From: Hymenobacter sp. PAMC 26628
GTDB taxonomy: Bacteria; Bacteroidota; Bacteroidia; Cytophagales; Hymenobacteraceae
Assembly: GCF_001562275.1 (NCBI RefSeq)
Contig: NZ_CP014304.1
Location: 62,001 to 126,000, forward strand
Direction of reading: 5' to 3'
Length of the DNA stretch: 64,000 bases
Made by a program: the position numbers and the translations under genes. The notes under the pieces were generated by a model. It ran no database searches. It saw only the letters and a program-made list of their open reading frames with translations, and was not told where the DNA came from. The stretch's first letter is position 1. Every line of letters starts with the position of its first letter. Of this stretch, positions 18,581-26,957 are shown piece by piece.

Positions 18581-19135
18581 ATGCTGAAAATCTCCAAATT
18601 ATTATTGCTGTTTCCCGCCCTGGTGGGCGTGCTGCTAATGGCTGGGGGCTGCAACAAAGTGCTGAGCCTGTTACGCTTCAACGTGAACGACACCCAGAGC
18701 TTCACGGTGCCGGCTGCGTACCCGTACGGCACGGCCCCGGTCACTTTGCCCGCCGTGACGGTGAATTCCACTTCCACCACCACCTACGCCAACAATAATA
18801 CCAAGGCCCAGTACGTGCAGGAGGTGAAGCTGGAGCAGCTCACGCTGACCGCCACCAGCCCCGCCGGCCAAAACTTTGACATCGTGCAGAGCGTCAAGCT
18901 CTACATCAGCACCGACGCCGCCGGCACCAACAAAGTGCTGCTGGCCTCGCTCAACAACGTGCCCAAAGGCGCTACTTCCATCCAACTCAACCCCGCGCCC
19001 GACACCAAGCTCGACACGTACTTGCAAAGCAGCAGCTACGCCCTCACCAGCGAAGTGCTGCTCAGCCAGCGCCCGGCCCAAGACGTGGTCGTGCGCGTCG
19101 ACAGCAAATTCAGCGTGGCGGCCAGCCTGCCGTAG
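18581..19135 (+). CDS. Lipoprotein of unknown function
   Basis: 184 residues starting MLKISKLLLLFPALVGVLL with lipobox MAGGC, so it is a lipidated envelope protein. The mature part is Thr/Ser/Asn-rich and predicted beta-rich (SFTVPAAYPYG, VKLYISTDAAGTNKVLLASLNN, VVVRVDSKFSV). I do not recognise a family. ATG 18581 was chosen for the signal peptide; an upstream in-frame ATG adds an implausible leader. A perfect hairpin terminator follows 25 bp after the stop. Confidence 0.75.
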   Translation: MLKISKLLLLFPALVGVLLMAGGCNKVLSLLRFNVNDTQSFTVPAAYPYGTAPVTLPAVTVNSTSTTTYANNNTKAQYVQEVKLEQLTLTATSPAGQNFDIVQSVKLYISTDAAGTNKVLLASLNNVPKGATSIQLNPAPDTKLDTYLQSSSYALTSEVLLSQRPAQDVVVRVDSKFSVAASLP

Positions 19136-19160
19136 GGCCCCAGATGAATGCCTGGTTTCC

Positions 19161-19190
19161 GAAAGGCCACTCCCGGCGGAGTGGCCTTTC
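19161..19190. terminator. Bidirectional hairpin terminator
   Basis: Perfect 11-bp stem GAAAGGCCACT / AGTGGCCTTTC with an 8-nt loop. It lies between the lipoprotein gene stop and the convergent gene stop at 19195, and could serve both. Confidence 0.75.
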
Positions 19191-19194
19191 GTGT

Positions 19195-19953
19195 TTAGGG
19201 CCCCGGCGGCATAGTGGCGTTGAAGTGGTCTACCAACTGCACCACGTCGGTCAGGTTATCGTAGCGCAGGGTGTGCTGCCGGGCATAAAGGGCCATGTCG
19301 CCCTCGGCCGCCCCGAACAGGCGCAGCACCGCCCGCTGGCCCAGCGCCAGGGGTTGGGCCAGCGGGCGAGCCGGGGTGGCCACGTATAGCTCAGAGGTGC
19401 GCCGGAACTGCGCAGCCTGGGTTTCGACGCCGATGGCGGCGTTGCGCACGGCCCCCACCAGCTCCAGGTCGTAGCCCAGCAGCAGGCGCACGGGGCCCTC
19501 GGTCAGCTCTTCGAGCAGCAGGCGGCCCGCGCCGCCCACGCGGTAGGCCCCAAAGCGGTGGCCGGGCCGGCCGGGCGCGTTGTTCAGCACGAAGCCCCGC
19601 AGGCTGCCCACCGGGTAGAGGCGCACGCCGCCGGGCACGGTAGGGTCCTGCGCCTCCACCCAGTGGTGCACCAGGTTGTAGCGCAGGCCGGGCACGGGCT
19701 GCGCCTCACCCTTGATGGGCAGTAGGGCGCCGGGCACCCAGTCGGGGTCGTAGTAGTGCGCCACGTGGGCCGCCTCGGCCGCCAGGGCCCGCTCATCGGC
19801 GGTGTTGGCCTGGTTCAGGTTCTGGGTCGAGGTGGGCCGGCCGTGGCTGATGTCCTCCAAGTCCTTGCTATTCAAGCCCGATTGGGCCCGGGCCGGCCGG
19901 CTTAGCAGCCCCAGGGCCCCCAGCACCAGGCAAAGCGAAACGGACGAGCGCAT
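19195..19953 (-). CDS. Secreted protein of unknown function
   Basis: 252 residues with a signal peptide (MRSSVSLCLVLGALGLLSRPARAQ). The mature protein has no motif I recognise. It contains GLRYNLVHHWVEAQ, GSLRGFVLNN and LRLFGAAEGDMALYARQHTLRYDNLTDVV, consistent with a mixed beta protein with a periplasmic or cell-surface role. ATG 19953 gives the signal peptide. It ends in the shared hairpin terminator and sits 56 bp downstream of the HMG-CoA reductase stop, possibly co-transcribed. Confidence 0.7.
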   Translation of the reverse strand: MRSSVSLCLVLGALGLLSRPARAQSGLNSKDLEDISHGRPTSTQNLNQANTADERALAAEAAHVAHYYDPDWVPGALLPIKGEAQPVPGLRYNLVHHWVEAQDPTVPGGVRLYPVGSLRGFVLNNAPGRPGHRFGAYRVGGAGRLLLEELTEGPVRLLLGYDLELVGAVRNAAIGVETQAAQFRRTSELYVATPARPLAQPLALGQRAVLRLFGAAEGDMALYARQHTLRYDNLTDVVQLVDHFNATMPPGP

Positions 19954-20009
19954 GGCAGCAAAGTAAGGCGGAAAGTGCGCCCAATATACCGCCGCCCCGC
20001 CCCGGGGCC

Positions 20010-21575
20010 CTAGCGGTTGCGGCCGTACTGTTCGTGGCTGCTCACCCAGTCGGAGCTGCTGATGGCGGCGCCCAGGCTCAACTCGCCGGCCAGCACCACG
20101 CCGGCCACAATTTCGGCAAACTTGTACACCGTGCCGCGGCCCACGCAGCCCAGCATCCGCAGGCACTCGTTTTGGGTGGCCAGGCCGGTGCCGCCGCCGT
20201 GGGTGGCCACAATCAGGCTCGGGATGGTGATGTTGATGTACAAGTCGCCCTCCTTCGTCACTTCCGAGTACAGCACGCCCGCCGACGATTCGCTGACGTT
20301 GGCCACGTCCTGCCCCGTGGCAATGAACAGCGCCGTGATGCCGTTGGCCGAGTGGGCCCCGTTGTTGTTAGCGCCTGATAGAAAGGCGCCCACGTTGCTC
20401 ACCTGTCCGTGGTAGGCCAGCTGCTCGGGCGTCACGCGCATGCGCTGCTGCAAAATGTCGCGCTTAATCACGGCCTCCGCCACCACGCGCTTGCCGCGGG
20501 TGCGCATCACGTTGATTTGCGAGGCTTTTTTGTCGGTCGCAAAGTTCGATTCGAGGTAGAAATGCTCGATTTTAGGGCCCCCGTAGTTGGCCAAAATCCA
20601 GGAGCAGGCGGCGAAGGTGGCGCGGCCCACCATGTTCTGGCCTGCCGCGTCGCCGGTCGAGAAGTTGAAGCGCAGGTAGGCAAACTTGTTGGCCAGGTAT
20701 GTGTCGATGTACTGCAGCTTGGCCACCCGCGACGTGCTTTCCGCCTCCGGCCGGATGCGCTCCAGGTTGTCGGCCACCCACTTACCGAAGTCGCGGGCCC
20801 CGCGCGCATCGCTGAACACGAACACCGGGGCCCGTTGCATGGCGTCGCCAATCACGGTGCACTTCACGCCGCCGCACAGGTTCAGCACCTGCATGCCGCG
20901 GTTGTAGCTGGCCACGAGCGTGCCCTCGGTGGTGGCCATCGGGATGAGGAAGTCGCCCTGCGCATGCTCGCCGTTCACGGTCAGGGGCCCCGCCAGGCCC
21001 ACCGGCACCTGCGCCACGCCCACGAAGTGCTCGCAGTTGCCCTGCAAGTCGTGCGCGTCGAACGAATACGACTTCAGTTGCTTGAAATGCTGCTGGGTAA
21101 ATTCCTCGGCAAACCGCTGGCGGGCCTGAATGGCGGCCTCCGAATAATCGTCGTCGTCGGAGCGCGGGATGCGGGGGCGGCTGGTGGCCGCGCCCACAAT
21201 GGCGTCCTCCACTTCCACGTGCAAGTCGCCGAGCACATCGGTCGAAAACCAGACCTGCACCGGGTAAATGCCCTCGGGCAAGGCCGCCGTGGCCAGCGCA
21301 AACGTGAGGCTGCGGCCCACGGGCAGCTCCAGGGCCTGGCCGTCGGCGGGCCCCAGGCCGGCGGCGGGGCGGGTTTCGCCGTTGCCCAAATCCAGGGTTA
21401 CCTGCGCGGCCGGCACCACCGCGTCGCCCACCTGCACCTGCCGCAAGCCGGTGATTTTCACCGTATCCAGCCGGTTCTTGATGCTGAAAGCGACGCCCTG
21501 GCCATCGGGCAAATTGTGCAGGCTGCCGCGCGTGTACAGCAGTTTCAGCAGCATGGGGCTGGGCGTAAAAACCAT
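20010..21575 (-). CDS. Hydroxymethylglutaryl-CoA reductase with N-terminal extra domain
   Basis: 521 residues. The C-terminal about 380 residues are an HMG-CoA reductase of class I type: GNCEHFVGVAQVPVG, catalytic Glu in MATTEGTLVAS, Lys in NFATDKKAS, Asp in STGDAAGQN, the glycine-rich HGGGTGLATQ, and catalytic His in WVSSHEQYGR at the C-terminus. It makes mevalonate from HMG-CoA for isoprenoids. The first about 140 residues form a separate beta-rich domain (LLYTRGSLHNLPDGQGVAFSIKN...GIYPVQVWFSTD) not found in textbook class I or II enzymes. Start ATG 21575; ATG at 21554 is an alternative. Confidence 0.9.
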   Translation of the reverse strand: MVFTPSPMLLKLLYTRGSLHNLPDGQGVAFSIKNRLDTVKITGLRQVQVGDAVVPAAQVTLDLGNGETRPAAGLGPADGQALELPVGRSLTFALATAALPEGIYPVQVWFSTDVLGDLHVEVEDAIVGAATSRPRIPRSDDDDYSEAAIQARQRFAEEFTQQHFKQLKSYSFDAHDLQGNCEHFVGVAQVPVGLAGPLTVNGEHAQGDFLIPMATTEGTLVASYNRGMQVLNLCGGVKCTVIGDAMQRAPVFVFSDARGARDFGKWVADNLERIRPEAESTSRVAKLQYIDTYLANKFAYLRFNFSTGDAAGQNMVGRATFAACSWILANYGGPKIEHFYLESNFATDKKASQINVMRTRGKRVVAEAVIKRDILQQRMRVTPEQLAYHGQVSNVGAFLSGANNNGAHSANGITALFIATGQDVANVSESSAGVLYSEVTKEGDLYINITIPSLIVATHGGGTGLATQNECLRMLGCVGRGTVYKFAEIVAGVVLAGELSLGAAISSSDWVSSHEQYGRNR

Positions 21576-21644
21576 CGGGAATCGGAATTAAGAAAGGGAC
21601 TGTCCCGCTTGTACTGCAATTAGGGCCCCAGCGAAGGTGCAGGA

Positions 21645-22433
21645 TTATGGGGTGGAAGGCTTGGGTTCGGGAAAAATAATCGGTACTGTGAGGACGACGT
21701 CAACCGGCCAGCCGCTTTGCCTTCCGGGCGTAAATCCCGCCATGTCTCGCACTACCCGGAGCACTTCTTCGTCAATATCTTTTTCCAAGCCCTTGACGAT
21801 AACTGGGTTCATGGCTCGTCCAGTAGTGTCAATAACGAACTGAACAAATACTCGTCTTCCGGTAAAGTCTTCAGCAAAACCATTGCGAAAATGCACATTT
21901 TGCTGAATATGGGCTACAATTGCCGCAGTGCCGCCGCCTTTGTAAGTGGGCATTTGCTCAACGTAGGTATATGGTCCTTGTGCGTTGGAAACTGGACCTT
22001 CATCGTCGGACATCACGATGCCCGAAGTACATACAGTTTGTTCTTGGATGTCTTCTAATACATGTATTTGCTTTACAGGCTTTATAACTTTTGCCTTGTG
22101 GTGCGGGGCCCCCCGCCGCACCTGGGCCAGCGCCTCCCGCGCGCTCAGCCCCTGGGCCACCACCAGCACCAGCGCCACCAGAAACCAGCGCAGCCGCCGC
22201 GTGAGGGGCGGGGGCCCCTGCACCTGGGCCCCGGCGAAGCGGCCGCACACGCGCCCGTCGGACGCGGCGGCGCGGGCGGCGGCCAGGTCGGCGGCGGGGT
22301 TTTGGGATTGCGTGAGGTCCAGCACCACGCGCTGGCAGCGGGCGCAGTGGCGTCCTTGGGCCATGGGCGTCATGGCGGCCCAGCTTTCGGAGCACGGCAG
22401 TAGGCGGGCGTGGAAGGTGGGCAGGAGCAGCAT
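21645..22433 (-). CDS. TonB C-terminal-domain protein with N-terminal Cys-rich segment
   Basis: 262 residues. The N-terminus carries PCSESWAAM...GRHCARCQRVVLDLT, a C-x(n)-C-x2-C pattern suggesting a metal- or thiol-containing cytoplasmic segment. A single TM helix follows (LRWFLVALVLVVAQGLSA), a linker, and a C-terminal TonB-like domain (FRNGFAEDFTGRRVFVQFVIDTTGRAMNPVIVKGLEKDIDEEVLRVV shortened here to its core IDTTGRAMNPVIVKGL). It is probably an envelope energy-transducer-like or signalling protein. ATG 22433 was chosen; the frame is open upstream but lacks homology. Confidence 0.78.
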   Translation of the reverse strand: MLLLPTFHARLLPCSESWAAMTPMAQGRHCARCQRVVLDLTQSQNPAADLAAARAAASDGRVCGRFAGAQVQGPPPLTRRLRWFLVALVLVVAQGLSAREALAQVRRGAPHHKAKVIKPVKQIHVLEDIQEQTVCTSGIVMSDDEGPVSNAQGPYTYVEQMPTYKGGGTAAIVAHIQQNVHFRNGFAEDFTGRRVFVQFVIDTTGRAMNPVIVKGLEKDIDEEVLRVVRDMAGFTPGRQSGWPVDVVLTVPIIFPEPKPSTP

Positions 22434-22530
22434 GGCGGGCGGGGCGGCGAGCCGAAAAGGTACAGATTTTCCGGTTGGGGGGCAGCGCAGGCAATTGATT
22501 ATTGTGCACGCCGCATAAACCGAACTTATG

Positions 22531-22580
22531 GCAGGGGCCCGGCGGCCGGGTCGCACACGGCCCGGCCGCCGGGCCCCTGC
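22531..22580. repeat. Perfect GC-only hairpin
   Basis: 20-bp perfect arms (22531-22550, 22561-22580) around a 10-nt loop, built largely from GGGGCCC and GGCCGG. It lies in the 403-bp divergent spacer between the TonB-like gene and the dioxygenase gene. It is very stable and has no T-run. The remainder of the spacer shows only the dioxygenase promoter. Confidence 0.7.
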
Positions 22581-22783
22581 AACGATTTTCAAAAAGCCCC
22601 GTACTCGCTATGTTTTACCCATCCTGTTGATCAGCAATGGGTTGGTAATGCGCGGGGCGAGGGAATAAGCAAAAAGCCCGGTTTGTTGGTTTACCCTTGC
22701 TGCGTTTGGAAAGCTGAGTGGTTTTCTGGAAGCAGTGCTGGCTACGGGGCGCCAGGGCTGCCCGCGCACCGGGGGGCCTGTGT

Positions 22784-22791
22784 TACCTTTG
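22784..22791 (+). promoter_or_regulatory. -7 element TACCTTTG of the dioxygenase gene
   Basis: Exact match to the Bacteroidota -7 consensus TAnnTTTG, 46 nt before ATG 22837. No clear TTG -33 partner is visible at the right spacing. Confidence 0.55.
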
Positions 22792-22836
22792 TAGGCTATT
22801 GGGTTGGGGCTGCCAGTCTATTGCGCTATCTTCACT

Positions 22837-23652
22837 ATGTCCTCATCTTTCGAATACCCTCGCTTTACCCTTGGTGCCACGCTCACCAGTGAACAGCGGG
22901 CTTTCTTTGCCAAGTACGGTTTTTTGCACTTTCGGCCGTTTGCTTCGCCTGCTCAAGTGCAGGAGATTCTCCAAGCCACCCAGGACGTGCAGCGCCGCTG
23001 GCTGGCTGAAAGCGTGGAAAAAGTGAACGGCGTGCCCATCAAGTACGGCCAGGACGTGGACGGGGCCCGTATTGTGCAACGCTTCGCTTTTGCCTCGCAG
23101 CACCACCCGCTGCTACATAACCTGTTGCAGGACGACCGCTTCAAGGCCCTGTTTCCGCTGCTCGAAGCCGAGGGCGGCCGGGTGGGCGAAAACGAGAAGG
23201 ACGGCCTCGTGGTGAACCACTACGTGAACATCCCGGGTTCCGAGTTCAGCCAGATGGGGTGGCACACCGACTCGTTGCGCGACGTGTTCTACGGCAAGCG
23301 CATCGGACCCATGCTGAACGTGGGCCTGCACCTCGACGGCACCAAGGCCACCAACGGCGGCCTGCGCGTCATCCCCGGCACGCACCGCCAGGGCCTGGGC
23401 AAGATGCTCTTCCGCAAGAAGTACTACAAGGACGTGCACTACGACCCGAACGAAATTGCCATCGAAACCGAGCCCGGCGACCTCACCGTGCACGACGGCC
23501 GCATGTGGCACCGCGTGGCGCAGTCGCCGCTCATTGGCGAGGCCTCGCGCCGCCGCGTGATGTACGTGCCCATCATCGCGGGCAAGTACCAGCCCAAAAG
23601 TGAGGACAGCCCCACGCCGTTCTACCTGCGGTTTTTGCACCTCGTGAAATAG
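22837..23652 (+). CDS. Phytanoyl-CoA dioxygenase (PhyH) family protein
   Basis: 271 residues. This is an Fe(II)/2-oxoglutarate oxygenase of PhyH type. Iron ligands are His and Asp in MGWHTDSLRD and a distal His in LTVHDGRMWHRVA; the 2-oxoglutarate-binding Arg probably lies in ASRRRVMYVP. N-terminal FFAKYGFLHFRPFA is the usual family opening. The substrate is unknown. ATG 22837 (MSSSFEYP) fits the promoter. The SDR gene follows 30 bp downstream in the same direction. Confidence 0.88.
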   Translation: MSSSFEYPRFTLGATLTSEQRAFFAKYGFLHFRPFASPAQVQEILQATQDVQRRWLAESVEKVNGVPIKYGQDVDGARIVQRFAFASQHHPLLHNLLQDDRFKALFPLLEAEGGRVGENEKDGLVVNHYVNIPGSEFSQMGWHTDSLRDVFYGKRIGPMLNVGLHLDGTKATNGGLRVIPGTHRQGLGKMLFRKKYYKDVHYDPNEIAIETEPGDLTVHDGRMWHRVAQSPLIGEASRRRVMYVPIIAGKYQPKSEDSPTPFYLRFLHLVK

Positions 23653-23682
23653 CATTGGCAGGGGCAAACCTTTATTCATTCA

Positions 23683-24480
23683 TTGCCCCTCACATTTCCT
23701 GTGTACGCCCTCGTCACCGGCGCTTCGCGCGGCATTGGCCGGGCCCTGGCGCTGGCCTTGGCCCGGCGCGGCTACGACCTGCTGCTGCTGGCCCGCTCCG
23801 AAGACCAGCTCCGGGCCCTGTCCCTGGAAATTAGCGCGAAGTACCAGCACCAAAGCCACCTGCTGGCCCTCGACCTGGCCGCGCCCGGCGCCGCCGAGGC
23901 CGTGGCCGCCTGGGCCCTGGCCCACACCAAAGAGCTGGCCGTGCTGGTGAACAACGCCGGCTACGGCCTGTGGGGCCGCTTCGAGCAACTGCCCCTGGCC
24001 GAGCAGCAAAACATGCTGCAACTGAACATGCTGCTGCCCGTGGCCCTCACCCACGCCCTGCTGCCGGCCCTGCGCCAGCAGCCGCGGGCCTACGTCCTCA
24101 ACGTGGCCAGCACCGCCGCCTACCAGGCCGTGCCGTCGCTGGCGCTGTACGCGGCCAGCAAGGCGTTCGTGGTGAGCTTCAGCCGGGGCCTGCGCTACGA
24201 GCTGAAAGGCACGCCAGTATCGGTGACGTGCCTGAGCCCGGGCGCCACCGACACGGCCTTTGCCGACCGCGCCGGCATGGGCGCCGAGCTGCAAAAAACG
24301 GCCGCCAAAGTCTCGATGACGCCCGCCGCCGTGGCCCGCGTGGCCACCAATGCCTTGTTTGCGGGCCGAGCCGAAGTCATTCCCGGCGTGCTTAACAAAG
24401 TAACCGTGGGCCTCACCGCCGTAGCTCCCAAAAAGCTAACCGAAAAAATCGCCGCCGGCATCTACGAGAAATACCTTTAA
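23683..24480 (+). CDS. Short-chain dehydrogenase/reductase
   Basis: 265 residues. Rossmann motif TGASRGIGRALA at the N-terminus, NNAGYG, catalytic Ser in NVASTAAY and YAASK (Tyr/Lys), then LSPGATDT. This is a classical SDR of the YqjQ/DltE-like type, with NADP(H) preference suggested by the Arg after TGAS. No ATG or GTG fits before the motif; TTG 23683 (MPLTFPVYALVTG) is the likely start. It is probably co-transcribed with the dioxygenase gene. A bulged hairpin with T-rich 3' side ends the unit. Confidence 0.9.
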   Translation: MPLTFPVYALVTGASRGIGRALALALARRGYDLLLLARSEDQLRALSLEISAKYQHQSHLLALDLAAPGAAEAVAAWALAHTKELAVLVNNAGYGLWGRFEQLPLAEQQNMLQLNMLLPVALTHALLPALRQQPRAYVLNVASTAAYQAVPSLALYAASKAFVVSFSRGLRYELKGTPVSVTCLSPGATDTAFADRAGMGAELQKTAAKVSMTPAAVARVATNALFAGRAEVIPGVLNKVTVGLTAVAPKKLTEKIAAGIYEKYL

Positions 24481-24545
24481 TAGCTGGTAGGCAAAGCATT
24501 TGGGCGGTCATGTTTTTGCCTGCCCTGTAAAACCAAGCTGCCAAC

Positions 24546-24587
24546 AAAAGGGGCCCCGGAAGCAATTAGCTTCCGGGGCCCTCTTTT
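24546..24587. terminator. GGGGCCC-type terminator
   Basis: AAAAGGGGCCCCGGAAGC pairs with GCTTCCGGGGCCCTCTTTT with one bulge. The A-run on one side and T-run on the other make it usable from both strands between the convergent SDR and PAP2-like genes. Confidence 0.85.
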
Positions 24588-24601
24588 GATTAAAACCGAA
24601 A

Positions 24602-25279
24602 CTACGCCGGTGCTGTGGGCCAGATGCGGCCCGCCAGCCAGTAAGCCAGCCAGGCAAACAGCGGGGCCCCCAGCACGTCGTACACGTAGTGCACGTGCTG
24701 CACCAGCACCAGCACGCCGATGGTGGCAGCCGCGGCGGCCAGCACCCCGCGCCACCAGCGCCCGCGCACTGCTAGTGCCAGCAGCACCACGGTGGCCGTG
24801 TGGCCCGAAAAGAACAGGTCCTTGGTGATGGGTACGGCCGTGCTGGCGTGGAACAGGTGCTCGGTGAACGGGTCGGGAAAGGGCAGGATGCCCAGCGGCG
24901 GCTCCAGCGGCAGCACCCAGATGGTGGCCATGCGCAGCAGCTGCAAGAACAGGTAGGCCCACACGCCGCGCACCAGCAGCTGCGGCCGTCCCAGCAGCCA
25001 CGCCACGGCGGCGATGCAGCTGCCGTACATCAGGAAGAAGATGGGGCTGGCCACGTCGTGGGCCGGCAAGTGGGCCAGCACGAGGTCGGCCAGGTGGTGG
25101 CCGGCGCGCTGCTGAATGAAGTGGTAGAACGGCGCCGCTGCTGGTACCAGGGCCCCAAAAATGAGGACTAGTGGCAGCACCAATAAATTCCGAAATCCGG
25201 GCCGGGCCCACGCGCCTAGCCAGGTGTGGGCGGGCGCTGCGGAAGAGGTATTGTTTATTGCAGGGGAAGAAACACGCAT
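24602..25279 (-). CDS. PAP2-like / sphingomyelin-synthase-like membrane protein
   Basis: 225 residues with about six TM helices. The catalytic signature is split as FFSGHTATVVLL and HVHYVYDVLGAP, matching the PAP2_C (sphingomyelin synthase-like) arrangement SGHT...HYxxDV. It is therefore likely a lipid phosphatase or head-group transferase of the inner membrane. Bacteroidota make sphingolipids, so a role in such lipids is possible, but that is inference. The length is typical for the family. Confidence 0.78.
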   Translation of the reverse strand: MRVSSPAINNTSSAAPAHTWLGAWARPGFRNLLVLPLVLIFGALVPAAAPFYHFIQQRAGHHLADLVLAHLPAHDVASPIFFLMYGSCIAAVAWLLGRPQLLVRGVWAYLFLQLLRMATIWVLPLEPPLGILPFPDPFTEHLFHASTAVPITKDLFFSGHTATVVLLALAVRGRWWRGVLAAAAATIGVLVLVQHVHYVYDVLGAPLFAWLAYWLAGRIWPTAPA

Positions 25280-25402
25280 AGCAGCTAATAAGACCGATAA
25301 GCTCGGCCCGGACCAACAACAAAAATAATGCGCAAACGTGCTCCGGCCCTACATTGCCGCAACATTGGCCGCCCGGCCGTAACCTACGCGTAACGATTTG
25401 CC

Positions 25403-26737
25403 ATGACTTTTACATTGCTTTCCCGGCCCGCGCTGCGCGGTGCTGCGCTGGGCCTGGGGGCCCTGCTGGGGCCCCTGGCCGCCTCGGCCCAAAACGCCGC
25501 CCTCGACGCCCGCATCGCCAAGCTGGCGGCGGCCGAAGACGCCAAGGTTATTGCCTGGCGGCGTGACCTGCACGAGCACCCCGAGCTAGGCAATGAGGAA
25601 AACCGCACCGCCGCCCTGGTGGCCGCCCACCTCAAAAGCCTGGGCCTGGAGGTGACCACTGGCGTGGCCCGCACCGGCGTGGTGGGCATTTTGCGCGGCG
25701 GCAAGCCGGGCCCCGTGGTGGCCCTGCGCGCCGACATGGACGCCCTGCCCCTCACCGAAACCAGCGGCCTGGCCTTTGCCTCGACCGTGAAAACCACCTA
25801 TTTGGGCCAGCCTGTGGGCGTGATGCACGCCTGCGGCCACGATACCCACGTGGCCATGCTCATGGGGGCGGCCGAGGTGCTGGCCCAGGTGAAAAAGGAC
25901 CTGCCCGGCACCGTCAAGTTCATCTTTCAGCCCGCTGAGGAAGGCTCGGTGCCCGGCGTGGAAGGCGGAGCGAAGCTAATGGTGAAGGAAGGCGTAATGG
26001 AAAACCCCAAAGTGGACGCCGTATTTGGCGTCCACATCAACGCTCGTACCGAGGTGGGGGTCCTCAAGTACCGGCCCGGCGGTGAAATGGCCAGCTCCGA
26101 CCGGTTCACCATCAAGGTGCACGGCAAGGGCGCGCACGGGGCCTACCCCTGGAACAGCGTGGACCCGGTGGTGACGGCCGCCCAGATTATTATGGGCCTG
26201 CAAACCATCGTGAGCCGGCAGGTGAAACTGATTGACGACGCGGCCGTGGTGACGGTGGGCACCGTCAACGGCGGCGTGCGCTACAACGTCATTCCGCCCG
26301 ACGTGGAACTGAGCGGCACCATCCGGGCCCTGAGCCCAGCGGTGCAGCAGCAAATTTGGGCGTCCGTGCGCCGCATCGCCACCAACATCGCCGAGAGCGC
26401 CGGGGCCACGGCCGACGTGGCCATCGAGCCATACGTGCCCGTGACCACCAACGACCCCGCCCTCACGGCCCGGATGCTGCCCACGCTGCAAGCCGTGGCC
26501 GGGGCCTCCAACGTGCAAGAAATCAAGGCCGTGACCGGAGCCGAGGACTTTTCTTTTTACCAGGAAAAGGTGCCCGGCCTGTTCCTGTTCGTGGGCGGCA
26601 TGACGCCCGGTACCGACCCCAGTACCGTAGCCGACCACCACACCGCCGGCTTCAAAATTGACGAGAGCGGCTTAGCGCTAGGCGTAAAAACCCTGGCCAC
26701 GCTGGCCGCCGACTACCTCGCTCAAAAACATCATTAA
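25403..26737 (+). CDS. Exported M20-family amidohydrolase
   Basis: 444 residues. A signal peptide (MTFTLLSRPALRGAALGLGA...ASAQ) is followed by an M20D metal-dependent amidohydrolase: ALRADMDALP, HACGHDTHVAML (metal ligands Cys/His), FIFQPAEEG, a dimerisation domain around MASSDRFTIKVHGKGAHGA, and TGAEDFSFYQ with the last ligand near DHHTAGFKIDE. It belongs to the hippurate/IAA-amino-acid hydrolase type and cleaves N-acyl amino acids or peptides, probably in the periplasm. Single gene. Confidence 0.92.
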   Translation: MTFTLLSRPALRGAALGLGALLGPLAASAQNAALDARIAKLAAAEDAKVIAWRRDLHEHPELGNEENRTAALVAAHLKSLGLEVTTGVARTGVVGILRGGKPGPVVALRADMDALPLTETSGLAFASTVKTTYLGQPVGVMHACGHDTHVAMLMGAAEVLAQVKKDLPGTVKFIFQPAEEGSVPGVEGGAKLMVKEGVMENPKVDAVFGVHINARTEVGVLKYRPGGEMASSDRFTIKVHGKGAHGAYPWNSVDPVVTAAQIIMGLQTIVSRQVKLIDDAAVVTVGTVNGGVRYNVIPPDVELSGTIRALSPAVQQQIWASVRRIATNIAESAGATADVAIEPYVPVTTNDPALTARMLPTLQAVAGASNVQEIKAVTGAEDFSFYQEKVPGLFLFVGGMTPGTDPSTVADHHTAGFKIDESGLALGVKTLATLAADYLAQKHH

Positions 26738-26957
26738 TTATTTGATAAGTACAATTATTGGTTTTGGTGCAAATCGGTGGAGCCCCGGCGCAGCGCTTAG
26801 TCGGATTGATGCGAAACTAGGGCCAACAAGATTTTGGCTTTTGTAGGATTCTCGGCAGCTAGGCGAGGGTTTGGTTAGGAAAAAAACTAAGTTGCAGGGT
26901 AATCAAACGCCACTGAAACATTTGTTTCTACCGATTTTTCCACCCAGTCTTCAACTC

